DNA from: Bacteroidia bacterium
GTDB lineage: Bacteria > Bacteroidota > Bacteroidia > UKL13-3
DNA: 21,074 bases
NCBI GenBank assembly: GCA_019454865.1
Contig: JACFNJ010000001.1
Location: 1 to 21,074 of the forward strand
Direction: 5' to 3'
The first letter of the stretch is position 1, and every line of letters begins with the position of its first letter. Below the pieces are notes generated by a model that was not told the origin of the DNA, ran no database searches, and was given only the letters and a program-made list of their open reading frames with translations. This document shows, one piece after another, positions 1 to 8,349 of this stretch. The position numbers and the translations under genes were made by a program.

Positions 1-887
1 GTACTTCATTAAATCTTTCAACATTAGCCGGATTAGCAGGTTTGTCCGGTGGTGGAGGCGGAGGAAGTTTAAATGAAGACAAATTGATTTTTCTTGCAAA
101 TTCCAGATTTATAATAGGAAATACTTTGTTGTGTACTATTGATGCCGATGGGAAAAGGCAATTAATGATTAACTACTTAATTGATAAGTACGAAATGCAA
201 AATTCTTTTAAATCCGATACCTTATTAAAAGACTTTACCTATTTCACAAATTCAACGTTAGAAAGCCTAAATACCAAAGAAAACAAAGTGTTGGACGGGG
301 TGATAAAAGCATTTACTGAGGGGCAAATGCTGAAAATTGAGGGCAAGAAAAAATCTGGAATTGTTGCGCAAAGTGCCGGAATTGTTACTGTAAATTTTAA
401 TTCAAAAGATGAAAAACTTACTAAGTTATTTTTGGATTCTTTATATGAAAAGATAAATCTTTACTATGTAAACAAGGTTACACAACGGCAAGTAAAAAAC
501 TATAATTTAATTAAGCATCGTGCCGATTCAATACAAGCAATACTTGGAAGTAAAGAAATAACTGGTGCAGCGTATATGGATGAAAATTTAAACTTATCCA
601 AAATGACTGCCCGCATAAAAGTTGAGCGTACAAGAAGAGATGTAGAAATGCTGAATCTGATGTTTGCTGAGGTTTTAAAGAATTTGGAAATTGCAAAATT
701 TAATTTGGAGAATCAAACCCCATTGTTAGTACTTATTGATAGACCAACTTATCCGGTAAAAATAGAAAAGAAATCAAAAATTTTATATGGAATTGGGTTT
801 GGATTTTTAGGGGGGGTATTAACATTTTTAGGATTATATGGTAAAGAATATTTGAAACGAAATATTCAGATAACCAAAGCAAACTAA
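1..887 (+). CDS. Wzz-type polysaccharide chain-length determinant protein (5' end outside window)
   Basis: The frame is open from the first full codon at base 3, so the gene begins before the window; the TTG at 42 is an internal leucine codon, not a start. The visible part begins with a run LAGLAGL, then six glycines, as is common after the first membrane helix region in Bacteroidota Wzz/GNVR proteins. A long helical, charged periplasmic section follows. Near the C-terminus comes a proline-bearing stretch (DRPTYPVKIEKKSK) and then one hydrophobic segment (ILYGIGFGFLGGVLTFLGLY) that would be the second transmembrane helix, with a short basic tail. The family sits in the inner membrane and sets the modal length of O-antigen or capsule chains made by Wzy. 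There is no kinase domain after the last helix, so it is the Wzz-only type rather than a Wzc-like fusion. It lies 13 nt before the flippase gene, consistent with one operon. Confidence 0.82.
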   Translation, partial: TSLNLSTLAGLAGLSGGGGGGSLNEDKLIFLANSRFIIGNTLLCTIDADGKRQLMINYLIDKYEMQNSFKSDTLLKDFTYFTNSTLESLNTKENKVLDGVIKAFTEGQMLKIEGKKKSGIVAQSAGIVTVNFNSKDEKLTKLFLDSLYEKINLYYVNKVTQRQVKNYNLIKHRADSIQAILGSKEITGAAYMDENLNLSKMTARIKVERTRRDVEMLNLMFAEVLKNLEIAKFNLENQTPLLVLIDRPTYPVKIEKKSKILYGIGFGFLGGVLTFLGLYGKEYLKRNIQITKAN

Positions 888-900
888 GTCTCGTTTAGGA

Positions 901-2175
901 ATGAAAATCCTGCAAAAACCGCAGTCTTCTAAGCTCATCTCTGTATCCTTAATTTCGGCTCTTGCTACAGGTGTCAAAATGATTACATCCTTTGTTATGG
1001 CTAAAGTTATTGCCATAAAATTGGGTCCCGAAGGTCTTGGTATTATTGGTCAGTTAAATAGTTTTGTTTTGATAATAATGACATTATCAACAGGGGCAAT
1101 TACTAATGGTGTTGTTAAGTACATAGCACAGTACAATGATGATATCGAAAAACAAAACAAAGTAATTCATGCTGCTATTTCTATAACCTTACTTTGCACG
1201 TTATTTTTTAGTTTGGTTGTAGGCATTGGTTCTTCATTCTGGAGTTCTTATATTTTTAATGGTAATAAAGAGTATTTGGGTGTTTTCTTAGTATTTGGAC
1301 TTTCATTAGTTTTTTATTCAACATTTAACCTTTTTGTTTCTATACTAAATGGCTTACAACTGTATAAAAAATTTAATTTGTTAAATATCCTTACAAGTAT
1401 TGTAGGGTTAATTTTTTCAGTAGTACTTATTTTTCAGTTTGGCTTAATGGGTGCATTGTATGCTACAGTTACTTATCAATCTGTAGTGTTTGTATTGTTG
1501 TTTTTTTTCGCCCGAAAAAGTAAACGATTTAAACGAAATGCATTATTCAATTTTTCCGACACAGGTATTTACAAAGGCTTGTTAAGTTTTTCAATGATGA
1601 CATTGGTGAGTACTATCTGCGTTCCTTATGTGCAAATATTAATTCGTAAGTTTATTCATGAAACTTGTGGGGCTGTTCAGATGGGCTATTATGAAGGCAT
1701 TACACGAATATCTGTTTTATATCTTACCATGATTACTACCACCTTGTCGGTTTATTATCTTCCACGTTTATCGGAGTTAAAAAATAGAGGAGATATAAAA
1801 AAAGAAGTATGGTATGGATACAAAATTATCATACCTGCATTGCTTGCTTTTTGTATTGTAATATATTTTTCGCGTTACTTAGTAATTAGTTTGGTGTTTA
1901 CCAATTCATTTACTGAAATGGCAATTTTGTTTTTGCCTCAGTTGATAGGGGATGTTTTTAAAATTGCAAGTTGGCTTTTGGCATTTATGATGCTTGCTAA
2001 AGCAATGACAAAACAATTTATAGTTACTGAAATATTTTTTTCTGTTTCACTTTATATTTTTACGATACTTTTTGTTAATTGGTTTGGGGTAATAGGTGCT
2101 ATTTATGCCTATACACTCAATTATTTCTTGTATTTGGTTACTATGCTAATTTTATTTCGTAAAATAGTTTTTTAA
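901..2175 (+). CDS. O-antigen/lipid-linked oligosaccharide flippase, Wzx family
   Basis: This 424-residue protein is almost entirely hydrophobic, with about twelve predicted membrane segments and short charged loops, as expected for a MATE-fold Wzx translocase. The N-terminal part has a pattern I recognise from WzxE-type O-antigen translocases: a lysine-containing first helix, then KLGPEGLGIIGQ, then GAITNGVVKYIAQYNDD. Later segments (VPYVQILIRKF, YYLPRLSELK, LPQLIGDVFKIASW) also follow the WzxE layout, and the length is normal for the family. The role is to flip undecaprenyl-linked repeat units from the cytoplasmic to the periplasmic face of the inner membrane. Start ATG at 901 lies 13 nt after wzz. 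The next gene starts 5 nt after its stop, so translation is probably coupled along the operon. Confidence 0.88.
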   Translation: MKILQKPQSSKLISVSLISALATGVKMITSFVMAKVIAIKLGPEGLGIIGQLNSFVLIIMTLSTGAITNGVVKYIAQYNDDIEKQNKVIHAAISITLLCTLFFSLVVGIGSSFWSSYIFNGNKEYLGVFLVFGLSLVFYSTFNLFVSILNGLQLYKKFNLLNILTSIVGLIFSVVLIFQFGLMGALYATVTYQSVVFVLLFFFARKSKRFKRNALFNFSDTGIYKGLLSFSMMTLVSTICVPYVQILIRKFIHETCGAVQMGYYEGITRISVLYLTMITTTLSVYYLPRLSELKNRGDIKKEVWYGYKIIIPALLAFCIVIYFSRYLVISLVFTNSFTEMAILFLPQLIGDVFKIASWLLAFMMLAKAMTKQFIVTEIFFSVSLYIFTILFVNWFGVIGAIYAYTLNYFLYLVTMLILFRKIVF

Positions 2176-2180
2176 AAACA

Positions 2181-3407
2181 ATGAATAAGAACAATTACTC
2201 TATTCCATCTATTACCTTTTTTTACCCAAGTACAATTGTGGGTGGAGCGGAGTATTTATATATTCGGTTAGCGAAATATATTTCTGAATCATACAATATT
2301 CCTGTTTATGTATTGGATTATACCGATGGCTTTTTACGTAAAAACCTTGAAGCTACATCTATAAAACTTGTTGAATTTACCGATGATACGTCCGTTGTAA
2401 TTGACTATGAAACTATAATTGTTACACCATTTTGTCATTTATTTAAAATCAATTCATTTAAAGTAACAAATAATAATACACGTGTTTTGTTTTGGTCAAT
2501 ACACCCAACTCATTTTACAAACTACTTTATTACTCGCAATTGGTTTATTACTAACAATGCTATTAAAAAAATAGGAAATGCGTTTTCTAATTTGATGCAA
2601 AATGGAGGAATGGTGTATATGGATTATCCTAACTATATTGAAAACCAGAACAAACTTGCCCTTCCATTTACTAAAGAATCGTTGCACTATTTACCTATTT
2701 GTTGTAATCCATATCAAGGTACATTGCACCAATTCTCAAATAATAACAATATAAATGTTTGTTGGTTAGGACGAATTGCAACAGATAAGGTTTCTGCAAT
2801 TGAAAATTTTGCTTGGCATTTAAATCAATTGCCAGCTGAACATAGAAACCGAATAAATTTTATAATCATTGGAAATGGTGAAGAAGAAACGCGCTTAAAA
2901 TCATTCTTTTCGAAATTAGATATTCGTTTCGAGTTTAAGGATACTTTACTTGGCGATACACTTAATGAGTATTTAGTTAAAGAAATAGATTTAGGTGTAG
3001 CAATGGGCACATCCCTTTTGGAGTTTGCAAAACTAAAAATACCTGTTGTTATGGTTGATTTAATGCCCTACGATACACAGATATTGGATAACAAATTTCA
3101 ATGGCTTTATGAGGCCGAAGGCTTTAGTATGGGAAATATATATCCCACTACTAACAAATATAAACACAGTATTACAGATATTATCAATCAAATAACAAAT
3201 GAAAAAAGTTATAATGAAATTGCATCAGCATGTAATCTGTACTATTTAAATAATCATGCATTAGAAGCAGTTACTAATAATTTAATTCAACTATTAAACA
3301 ACACATCTGTAGTTTTACCGGATAAAAGTATTGATAATATTACTGCTATAATGAATCCGTGGTATTTTAGGTTTTTAAAGAAATTAAAAAATCAATTTGG
3401 GAGATGA
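2181..3407 (+). CDS. GT-B fold glycosyltransferase (GT4-like, group 1)
   Basis: The 408-residue product has no membrane segment and fits a cytoplasmic GT-B glycosyltransferase. Near the N-terminus the motif VGGAE (residues 20-24) is typical of the acceptor-binding loop of GT4-type enzymes. The second Rossmann-like half starts around residue 190 with VCWLGRIATDK, followed by INFIIIGNGEEE and then MGTSLLEFAKLKIPVV, the usual donor-binding section with a conserved glutamate. The sugar donor and acceptor cannot be told from sequence. The gene lies between wzx and the polymerase gene, and its stop overlaps the next start in an ATGA arrangement at 3404-3407, which suggests translational coupling. 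It most likely adds one sugar to the lipid-linked repeat unit. Confidence 0.8.
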   Translation: MNKNNYSIPSITFFYPSTIVGGAEYLYIRLAKYISESYNIPVYVLDYTDGFLRKNLEATSIKLVEFTDDTSVVIDYETIIVTPFCHLFKINSFKVTNNNTRVLFWSIHPTHFTNYFITRNWFITNNAIKKIGNAFSNLMQNGGMVYMDYPNYIENQNKLALPFTKESLHYLPICCNPYQGTLHQFSNNNNINVCWLGRIATDKVSAIENFAWHLNQLPAEHRNRINFIIIGNGEEETRLKSFFSKLDIRFEFKDTLLGDTLNEYLVKEIDLGVAMGTSLLEFAKLKIPVVMVDLMPYDTQILDNKFQWLYEAEGFSMGNIYPTTNKYKHSITDIINQITNEKSYNEIASACNLYYLNNHALEAVTNNLIQLLNNTSVVLPDKSIDNITAIMNPWYFRFLKKLKNQFGR

Positions 3408-4672
3408 GTGTTAAGTTTAATTTTTCAGATGAGCTTAAAAATACAAATGGTGAGTTGTTAATAATATTAGCGACTTTGCCAATATATTTTTTCTTCCCAT
3501 TAATCACACTTCTAATCTGGATTTTTTATCATTGTTACTTTAAAGAGTATAAAATATTAACCATATTACTAATTGCACTTACTTTTGGATTAGTTGCCAG
3601 CACCACTAAATCTATTAGTGTTGAGATGACAGATATTGAACGGTATAAAACAGCATATCTTAAGTTAGTAGATGTGTCAAGTTTTAACGATTTATTATAC
3701 CAAACAGTAATAGTTTCTGGTGAAATAAATATTTTATTTATTGCTATAAATTTTTTGTTTACACGTTTATTTCCAACCTATTTTCCCATTATGCCATTTT
3801 TTTGGGTTACTGTTACGTATGTGTTTTGTCTTCTTACATACTATCAATACGCCAAAGTTATTGCACTTAGTAAAGGAGAATATGCATTTTATTTTGTTGT
3901 GGTTGCCTTGCTTGGTATTCCGTTTTACCAAACTACTGAAACCATTAAACAATGTTCGGCAATTGCTATAATGGGATATGCCTTAGTACTAAATAGTCAA
4001 GATAAAAAGAGTGGTTTGATATGGCTAATAGTTTCATTATTGGTGCATTTGTCAGGATTGTTTTTACTTCCGGTGTATTTCTTGATGAGGAAAAAGTGGG
4101 TAATAAATTATTTTATACCAATGTTTTTGATTGCTTTAGCAATATCATTTGTAAACGTGAATGATGTTTTTACAACTTTACTTGGCGATTATCTTGGAGT
4201 TGGATTTAAAGAAAGGGCAGAACTGTATGCTGATTATAACTGGAATTTGAGTAGGAGATTTTATCTGATTTTAGTATTATACGGTATAATGGTTTTATTT
4301 CTTTTGTTTAGCCAAAGTAAAAACGTCATTAAAAACATTGATCTGAAAGTATTCAATAGATTGTTAAACATGAATGTGTTGGCATTTTTATTCCTGCTGA
4401 TAAACAGAAGTAATGTTCATAATTTTGTTCGATATACCTTAACCTACTTCCCTTTTTATATTTTAATTACTTTGCAAATACTAAATGTGGATTTAGTTAA
4501 GAAACAAAAGATAGTTTTATGGTTGTTCTTTGTGGCGTTTTTTGCTTATTCTAACCTATTGTTGTTACAATTGCGTACTACGGCAGAAATTGGTTACGCT
4601 AATTCTTATATGAATAATTCAATTGTTGATTTAATTACTTCAAATTGGATAGATTATTTAACCTTTAAATAA
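3404..4672 (+). CDS. Wzy-like / EpsG-family polysaccharide polymerase
   Basis: The product is a 422-residue polytopic membrane protein with roughly ten to twelve hydrophobic helices and a short hydrophilic N-terminus. After the second hydrophobic region there is MTDIERYKTAYLK (about residues 75-87), which resembles the Asp/Tyr-rich first periplasmic loop of EpsG-type proteins. A later helix-loop section has QTTETIKQCSAIAI, a place where such polymerases often carry a conserved QxxR/K-like pattern. Sequence conservation in Wzy proteins is poor, so the call rests on topology, length and position between wzx and glycosyltransferases. It would link flipped repeat units in the periplasm. The start overlaps the upstream stop by 4 nt and the next gene begins 1 nt after its own stop. 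A lipid-linked sugar transferase or O-antigen ligase with similar topology is an alternative. Confidence 0.68.
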   Translation: MSVKFNFSDELKNTNGELLIILATLPIYFFFPLITLLIWIFYHCYFKEYKILTILLIALTFGLVASTTKSISVEMTDIERYKTAYLKLVDVSSFNDLLYQTVIVSGEINILFIAINFLFTRLFPTYFPIMPFFWVTVTYVFCLLTYYQYAKVIALSKGEYAFYFVVVALLGIPFYQTTETIKQCSAIAIMGYALVLNSQDKKSGLIWLIVSLLVHLSGLFLLPVYFLMRKKWVINYFIPMFLIALAISFVNVNDVFTTLLGDYLGVGFKERAELYADYNWNLSRRFYLILVLYGIMVLFLLFSQSKNVIKNIDLKVFNRLLNMNVLAFLFLLINRSNVHNFVRYTLTYFPFYILITLQILNVDLVKKQKIVLWLFFVAFFAYSNLLLLQLRTTAEIGYANSYMNNSIVDLITSNWIDYLTFK

Positions 4673-4673
4673 A

Positions 4674-6923
4674 ATGGGCAAGGTATTGTTTATAGCAAGA
4701 GCAATTGAAGGGGTAAATACCGGAGCACATGTAATTACTCAAAGAAATCTAGTATTATTGCAACAGCAGTTTGGCGAAAAAAATGTGGACTGTTATTGGA
4801 TTAACCAGAAAGTATCCCGTGTTCAGCAGTTTTTAAATATACTAAGATTGAATCTTTCTGGATTAAACAGCTCACATTTATTTCAAATTAAGGAAATGCT
4901 AAAATCCGGGAATTATACCGAAGCATTTATTGACAATTCCTTATTGGCAAAGTTATCTCGTTACATTAAACAACATTCGCCACAAATAACTGTTAAACAA
5001 TTTTTTCATAATGTTGAATACGATTATTTTCTCCGATTATTATTTTCAAGTTTAAAACTATGGCATATACTTTCCATTGTTGCAATTCGCTATAATGAAA
5101 AAGTAGGGAGTAAAAATGCAGATGAATTAATTTTTTTAAACAAGCGTGATGCAAGGCGAATTTTTACTTTGTATAACCTGCCTTTTAATAAGCCATATCG
5201 TATTTTTCCAACAAGTATGGTTGATCGATATGAGGCATCGCAAATCAATAATAATTCACATAATTCAAAATTGCAGATACTTTTTGTAGGTACTTATTTC
5301 TTCTCCAATTATCATGGTATAAAATGGTTCGTTGATAAGGTTTTTCCATTTATAAATGCCGAACTTACAATAGTAGGTAGAGGGTTTGAGGCTGTGGCAC
5401 AAAAATTTACACATGCAAATATAAATGTAGTTGGTACAGTTGAGGATTTAGCTCCTTATTACTATAAGTCGGATGTAGTAATAGCCCCCATTTTTAAAGG
5501 AAGCGGAATGAAAACAAAACTTGCTGAAGCATTTATGTTTGGTAAACAAATTATAGCAACCAAAGAAGCATTTGAGGGCTACGAAATTGATATAAATTCA
5601 GTTGGTTATATATGTAATTCAGATAAAGAGTTTATTGAAACCATAAATAACAATACTTTTACGAAATTTAATAAAAGTTCGCGCGATACGTTTCTTAAAT
5701 ATTATGATAGTAAATCGAATATTCAGCGATACGAGCAGAATTTATTTACCTCACCTCCAATTAGCAATATTGTATTTGCCGAGCTTGCACGTACTGGTTT
5801 GGTACATACAGAAATAAATGCAAGTGTTGTTAGCGTTTTTAAAAAATATTATAACGTTAGTACTGCATCTTTCTGGGGCGAACACGAACACTTGAATGCT
5901 TTAAAACATTTGGAGGTAACAAAGTATAGCTTTACTGTTGTTTCTAATCAGGCTTCTAATAAAATTTTTAAAAAAGTGAAGCTGGTTTTACGTGAAGTTC
6001 GTTTTATTTTGATTTGGTTTCAATTACTAATTAAAAGTAAAAGAAAGCCAATTGATGTACTTGTAATTACATCTGCTTTACCTATTGTACATCTAATAAT
6101 TAAATATACTTTAAAATTACTCAATAAACATACGCAGGTTTTTTTAGTACTACATGGCGAAGTTGAAAATATATTTTTACACCCAAATAGCTACTATAAC
6201 ACGCTTCAATCAGCCATCAACTATCCAAATGAAATTAACGATAGGTTTAAATATATTGCACTATCACATACAATCCGATTAAATTTATTGAATACATTTA
6301 AGTTAAAGGATAAAGATGTTTTAGCTATTACACATCCAGGTAATTTTTCATCGGATAAGCTTAATAAAAAAGTAAGTACAGGTAAAATTATCTTTGCATC
6401 CATAGGAGTACATACTACTTTTATCAAACAAAGCCACTTAATTTTTGAACTCGCTCAATCATTTTCAAATGAAATTGATGCAGGAAAAGTAGAGTTTCAA
6501 ATTATTGGTAAGTTGGAAGAGGATATAATGCCTTATTGTAATAATTATGTGAAAATAATTTCCAATAATAATGGAATGTTGGATAAAAATACGTTTAATC
6601 AATCCATTTCATCCGTTAATTATTTATTGTTTTTTGCACCAAGTGGTGTATATCGTTTTACCGCAAGTGGTACTATTATGGATGCATTGAAATACCAAAT
6701 ACCAATAATAGGTTTAAGAAACGAGAGCTTAAATGACCTTTGTGTTAAGGCAGAAAAAATTGGCTATATTGCTGACGATTTATCTGCTATGAAAGACTTT
6801 ATTTGGAAATTAATACAACATAACGATAGTGATGAGTATAATTTGATGTGCGAAAACTTATATATAGCACAACGTTTTTATAGTATTGATAATGCAGTAG
6901 AAGAATTGAAAAATCAATTGTAA
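4674..6923 (+). CDS. Tandem glycosyltransferase: two GT-B modules in one 749-residue protein
   Basis: At 749 residues this is about twice the size of a single GT-B enzyme, and it reads as two of them end to end. Module 1 (about 1-358) has an N-terminal half with VLFIARAIEGVNTGA and HNVEYDYFLR. Its C-terminal half has LQILFVGTYFF (200-210), LTIVGRGFE (231-239) and KGSGMKTKLAEAFMFGK (275-291), the donor-binding glutamate region. Module 2 (about 361-749) repeats this architecture: FLVLHGEVENIF (490-501), YIALSHTIR (527-535), KIIFASIGVH (571-580), VEFQIIGKL (606-614) and ASGTIMDALKYQIPIIG (664-680), where an aspartate takes the usual glutamate position. No membrane helix is evident. The join near residue 360 is in frame with no stop, so this looks like a real fusion that may add two sugars in sequence. 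Donor sugars are unknown. Confidence 0.75.
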   Translation: MGKVLFIARAIEGVNTGAHVITQRNLVLLQQQFGEKNVDCYWINQKVSRVQQFLNILRLNLSGLNSSHLFQIKEMLKSGNYTEAFIDNSLLAKLSRYIKQHSPQITVKQFFHNVEYDYFLRLLFSSLKLWHILSIVAIRYNEKVGSKNADELIFLNKRDARRIFTLYNLPFNKPYRIFPTSMVDRYEASQINNNSHNSKLQILFVGTYFFSNYHGIKWFVDKVFPFINAELTIVGRGFEAVAQKFTHANINVVGTVEDLAPYYYKSDVVIAPIFKGSGMKTKLAEAFMFGKQIIATKEAFEGYEIDINSVGYICNSDKEFIETINNNTFTKFNKSSRDTFLKYYDSKSNIQRYEQNLFTSPPISNIVFAELARTGLVHTEINASVVSVFKKYYNVSTASFWGEHEHLNALKHLEVTKYSFTVVSNQASNKIFKKVKLVLREVRFILIWFQLLIKSKRKPIDVLVITSALPIVHLIIKYTLKLLNKHTQVFLVLHGEVENIFLHPNSYYNTLQSAINYPNEINDRFKYIALSHTIRLNLLNTFKLKDKDVLAITHPGNFSSDKLNKKVSTGKIIFASIGVHTTFIKQSHLIFELAQSFSNEIDAGKVEFQIIGKLEEDIMPYCNNYVKIISNNNGMLDKNTFNQSISSVNYLLFFAPSGVYRFTASGTIMDALKYQIPIIGLRNESLNDLCVKAEKIGYIADDLSAMKDFIWKLIQHNDSDEYNLMCENLYIAQRFYSIDNAVEELKNQL

Positions 6924-6933
6924 GATTAGCTTT

Positions 6934-7746
6934 ATGAAATTTGAGGTTTCGGTTATTATTCCTATGTATAATTCAGCTAACGATATTGTTCGTAGTTTAA
7001 ACTCAGTTGCAAGGCAAACCTTACGTGTAAAAGAAATAATAGTTGTTAATGATGGTTCAACCGATAATAGTGCGGATATAGTTGAAGATTGGCGCAAAAA
7101 AAATCCTGACATGCAACTTGTTTTAATTAATCAATCAAATGGTGGTGTTTCAAAAGCACGAAATACAGGATTGAAAAATGCTGTCGGAAACTGGATTGCA
7201 TTATTAGACTCGGATGATGAATGGCATAACAATAAATTGCAGGTTCAGTATGAAACCATAATGGCTAACCCTAATATTGATTTTATTGCTTGTAATCCAA
7301 TTCGTGAAAAGATTGAGCGTTTTTTTTGGAAAAAATTTGAGTACCTAAATAAAATAACTGTTTCCAATTTAATCTTTAAAAATTATTTCCAGCCATCAAC
7401 AGTGGTTTTTAAGCAGGAAATTGTAAATGTAATTGGATATTTTGATGAAACACAACGCTATGCTGAAGAAGGAAACTACTTTATGCGTATTGCACATCAA
7501 TATAATTGTTATTTGCTCAATATACGCTTAATTAATTATGGCTATGATAAAGAAGGTTTTGGTCATTCGGGACTTTCCGGAAACGTAGTTGAAATGGAAA
7601 AAGGAGAACTTAAAAATTTAAAGTTTGTTTATAGCAATAACTATATTAACGGCTTTCAGTATATTACCGCACTATTGTTTTCATTGATAAAGTTTGCAAT
7701 CCGAATTATTAAAGTAAAACTGAAAAACAGCAATGCAACTAATTAG
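6934..7746 (+). CDS. GT2-family (GT-A fold) glycosyltransferase
   Basis: The 270-residue protein begins with the classic GT2 core: VSVIIPMYNSA (5-15), EIIVVNDGSTDNS (34-46), then SNGGVSKARNTGLKNA (68-83) and LLDSDDEW (90-97). The DSDD at 92-95 is the metal and nucleotide-sugar binding DxD-type motif. The acceptor-side half carries YAEEGNYFMRIA, where the ED/EE pair is the likely position of the catalytic base. The C-terminus ends in a weakly hydrophobic, basic segment (FSLIKFAIRIIKVKLK), which may touch the membrane. It probably transfers a sugar from a nucleotide donor to the growing lipid-linked oligosaccharide. ATG 6934 is 10 nt after the upstream stop, and its last codons overlap the acyltransferase start by 14 nt. 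Confidence 0.87.
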   Translation: MKFEVSVIIPMYNSANDIVRSLNSVARQTLRVKEIIVVNDGSTDNSADIVEDWRKKNPDMQLVLINQSNGGVSKARNTGLKNAVGNWIALLDSDDEWHNNKLQVQYETIMANPNIDFIACNPIREKIERFFWKKFEYLNKITVSNLIFKNYFQPSTVVFKQEIVNVIGYFDETQRYAEEGNYFMRIAHQYNCYLLNIRLINYGYDKEGFGHSGLSGNVVEMEKGELKNLKFVYSNNYINGFQYITALLFSLIKFAIRIIKVKLKNSNATN

Positions 7747-8332
7747 TAAATATGGATTATTAGGAACAATACGTATGATTTGTTTTGTACTTCGTACAAA
7801 GCTTTTTTATTCCAAATCTCGCTTGATACGATTTCCGTTTGAAATTCGTAATAAAAAATACATTGATTTAGGAATAGGTTTAACTACGGGTATTGGTTGC
7901 CGATTAGAAGCATATCCATTGGATGAATCCTCAAACAAATGCTTAACACTTGGCAATAATATAGAGATGAATGATTACGTACATATTACTGCCGTTAAAG
8001 ACGTAAGAATAGGGAATGACGTATTACTTGCAAGTAAAATTTATATTTCCGATTGTGCACATGGAAACTATTCAGGAACTGATTTGGATGACTCTCCGCT
8101 AACTCCTCCCAACTCACGTCCATTGGTTGCAAAGCCGGTAATAATTGAAGATAATGTATGGATAGGAGAATTTGTAAGTATATTACCTGGAGTTACCATC
8201 GGTAAGGGAAGTATAATAGGAACCATGTCTGTAGTTACTAAAGATATTCCTGCATATTGCATTGCTGTTGGTTCTCCGGCTAGAGTGATAAAAAAATATA
8301 ATTTTGAAACAAAACATTGGGAAAAGGTTTAG
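7733..8332 (+). CDS. Left-handed beta-helix (hexapeptide-repeat) O-acyltransferase, WcaF/maltose acetyltransferase-like
   Basis: The 199-residue product has hexapeptide repeats of the [LIV]-G-x4 kind from about residue 71 to 176 (LTLGNNIEMN, VRIGNDVLLA, VIIEDNVWIGEFV, VTIGKGSIIG). A loop between coils contains SDCAHGNY, with His110 in the place of the catalytic histidine of CoA-dependent LbH acetyltransferases. The ending VGSPARVIKKY is the usual closing motif of the colanic-acid acetyltransferase/serine acetyltransferase-like group. It likely O-acetylates a sugar of the repeat unit, using acetyl-CoA in the cytoplasm. The first 70 residues are less typical and contain a basic, hydrophobic stretch. 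The start overlaps the upstream GT2 gene by 14 nt. Confidence 0.87.
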   Translation: MQLISKYGLLGTIRMICFVLRTKLFYSKSRLIRFPFEIRNKKYIDLGIGLTTGIGCRLEAYPLDESSNKCLTLGNNIEMNDYVHITAVKDVRIGNDVLLASKIYISDCAHGNYSGTDLDDSPLTPPNSRPLVAKPVIIEDNVWIGEFVSILPGVTIGKGSIIGTMSVVTKDIPAYCIAVGSPARVIKKYNFETKHWEKV

Positions 8333-8349
8333 TTACACGAAATGAATTT

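Noticed and set aside
54..68. Gly codon run at the start of the visible wzz as a possible unstable repeat
   Set aside because: Glycine-rich stretches at this place are usual in Bacteroidota Wzz proteins, and the codons vary (GGT, GGA, GGC), so it is not a simple repeat prone to slippage.
8317..8349. TTG at 8317 as start of the SDR gene
   Set aside because: It lies inside the upstream acyltransferase gene and adds 11 residues before the Rossmann motif; ATG at 8350 fits the family start.
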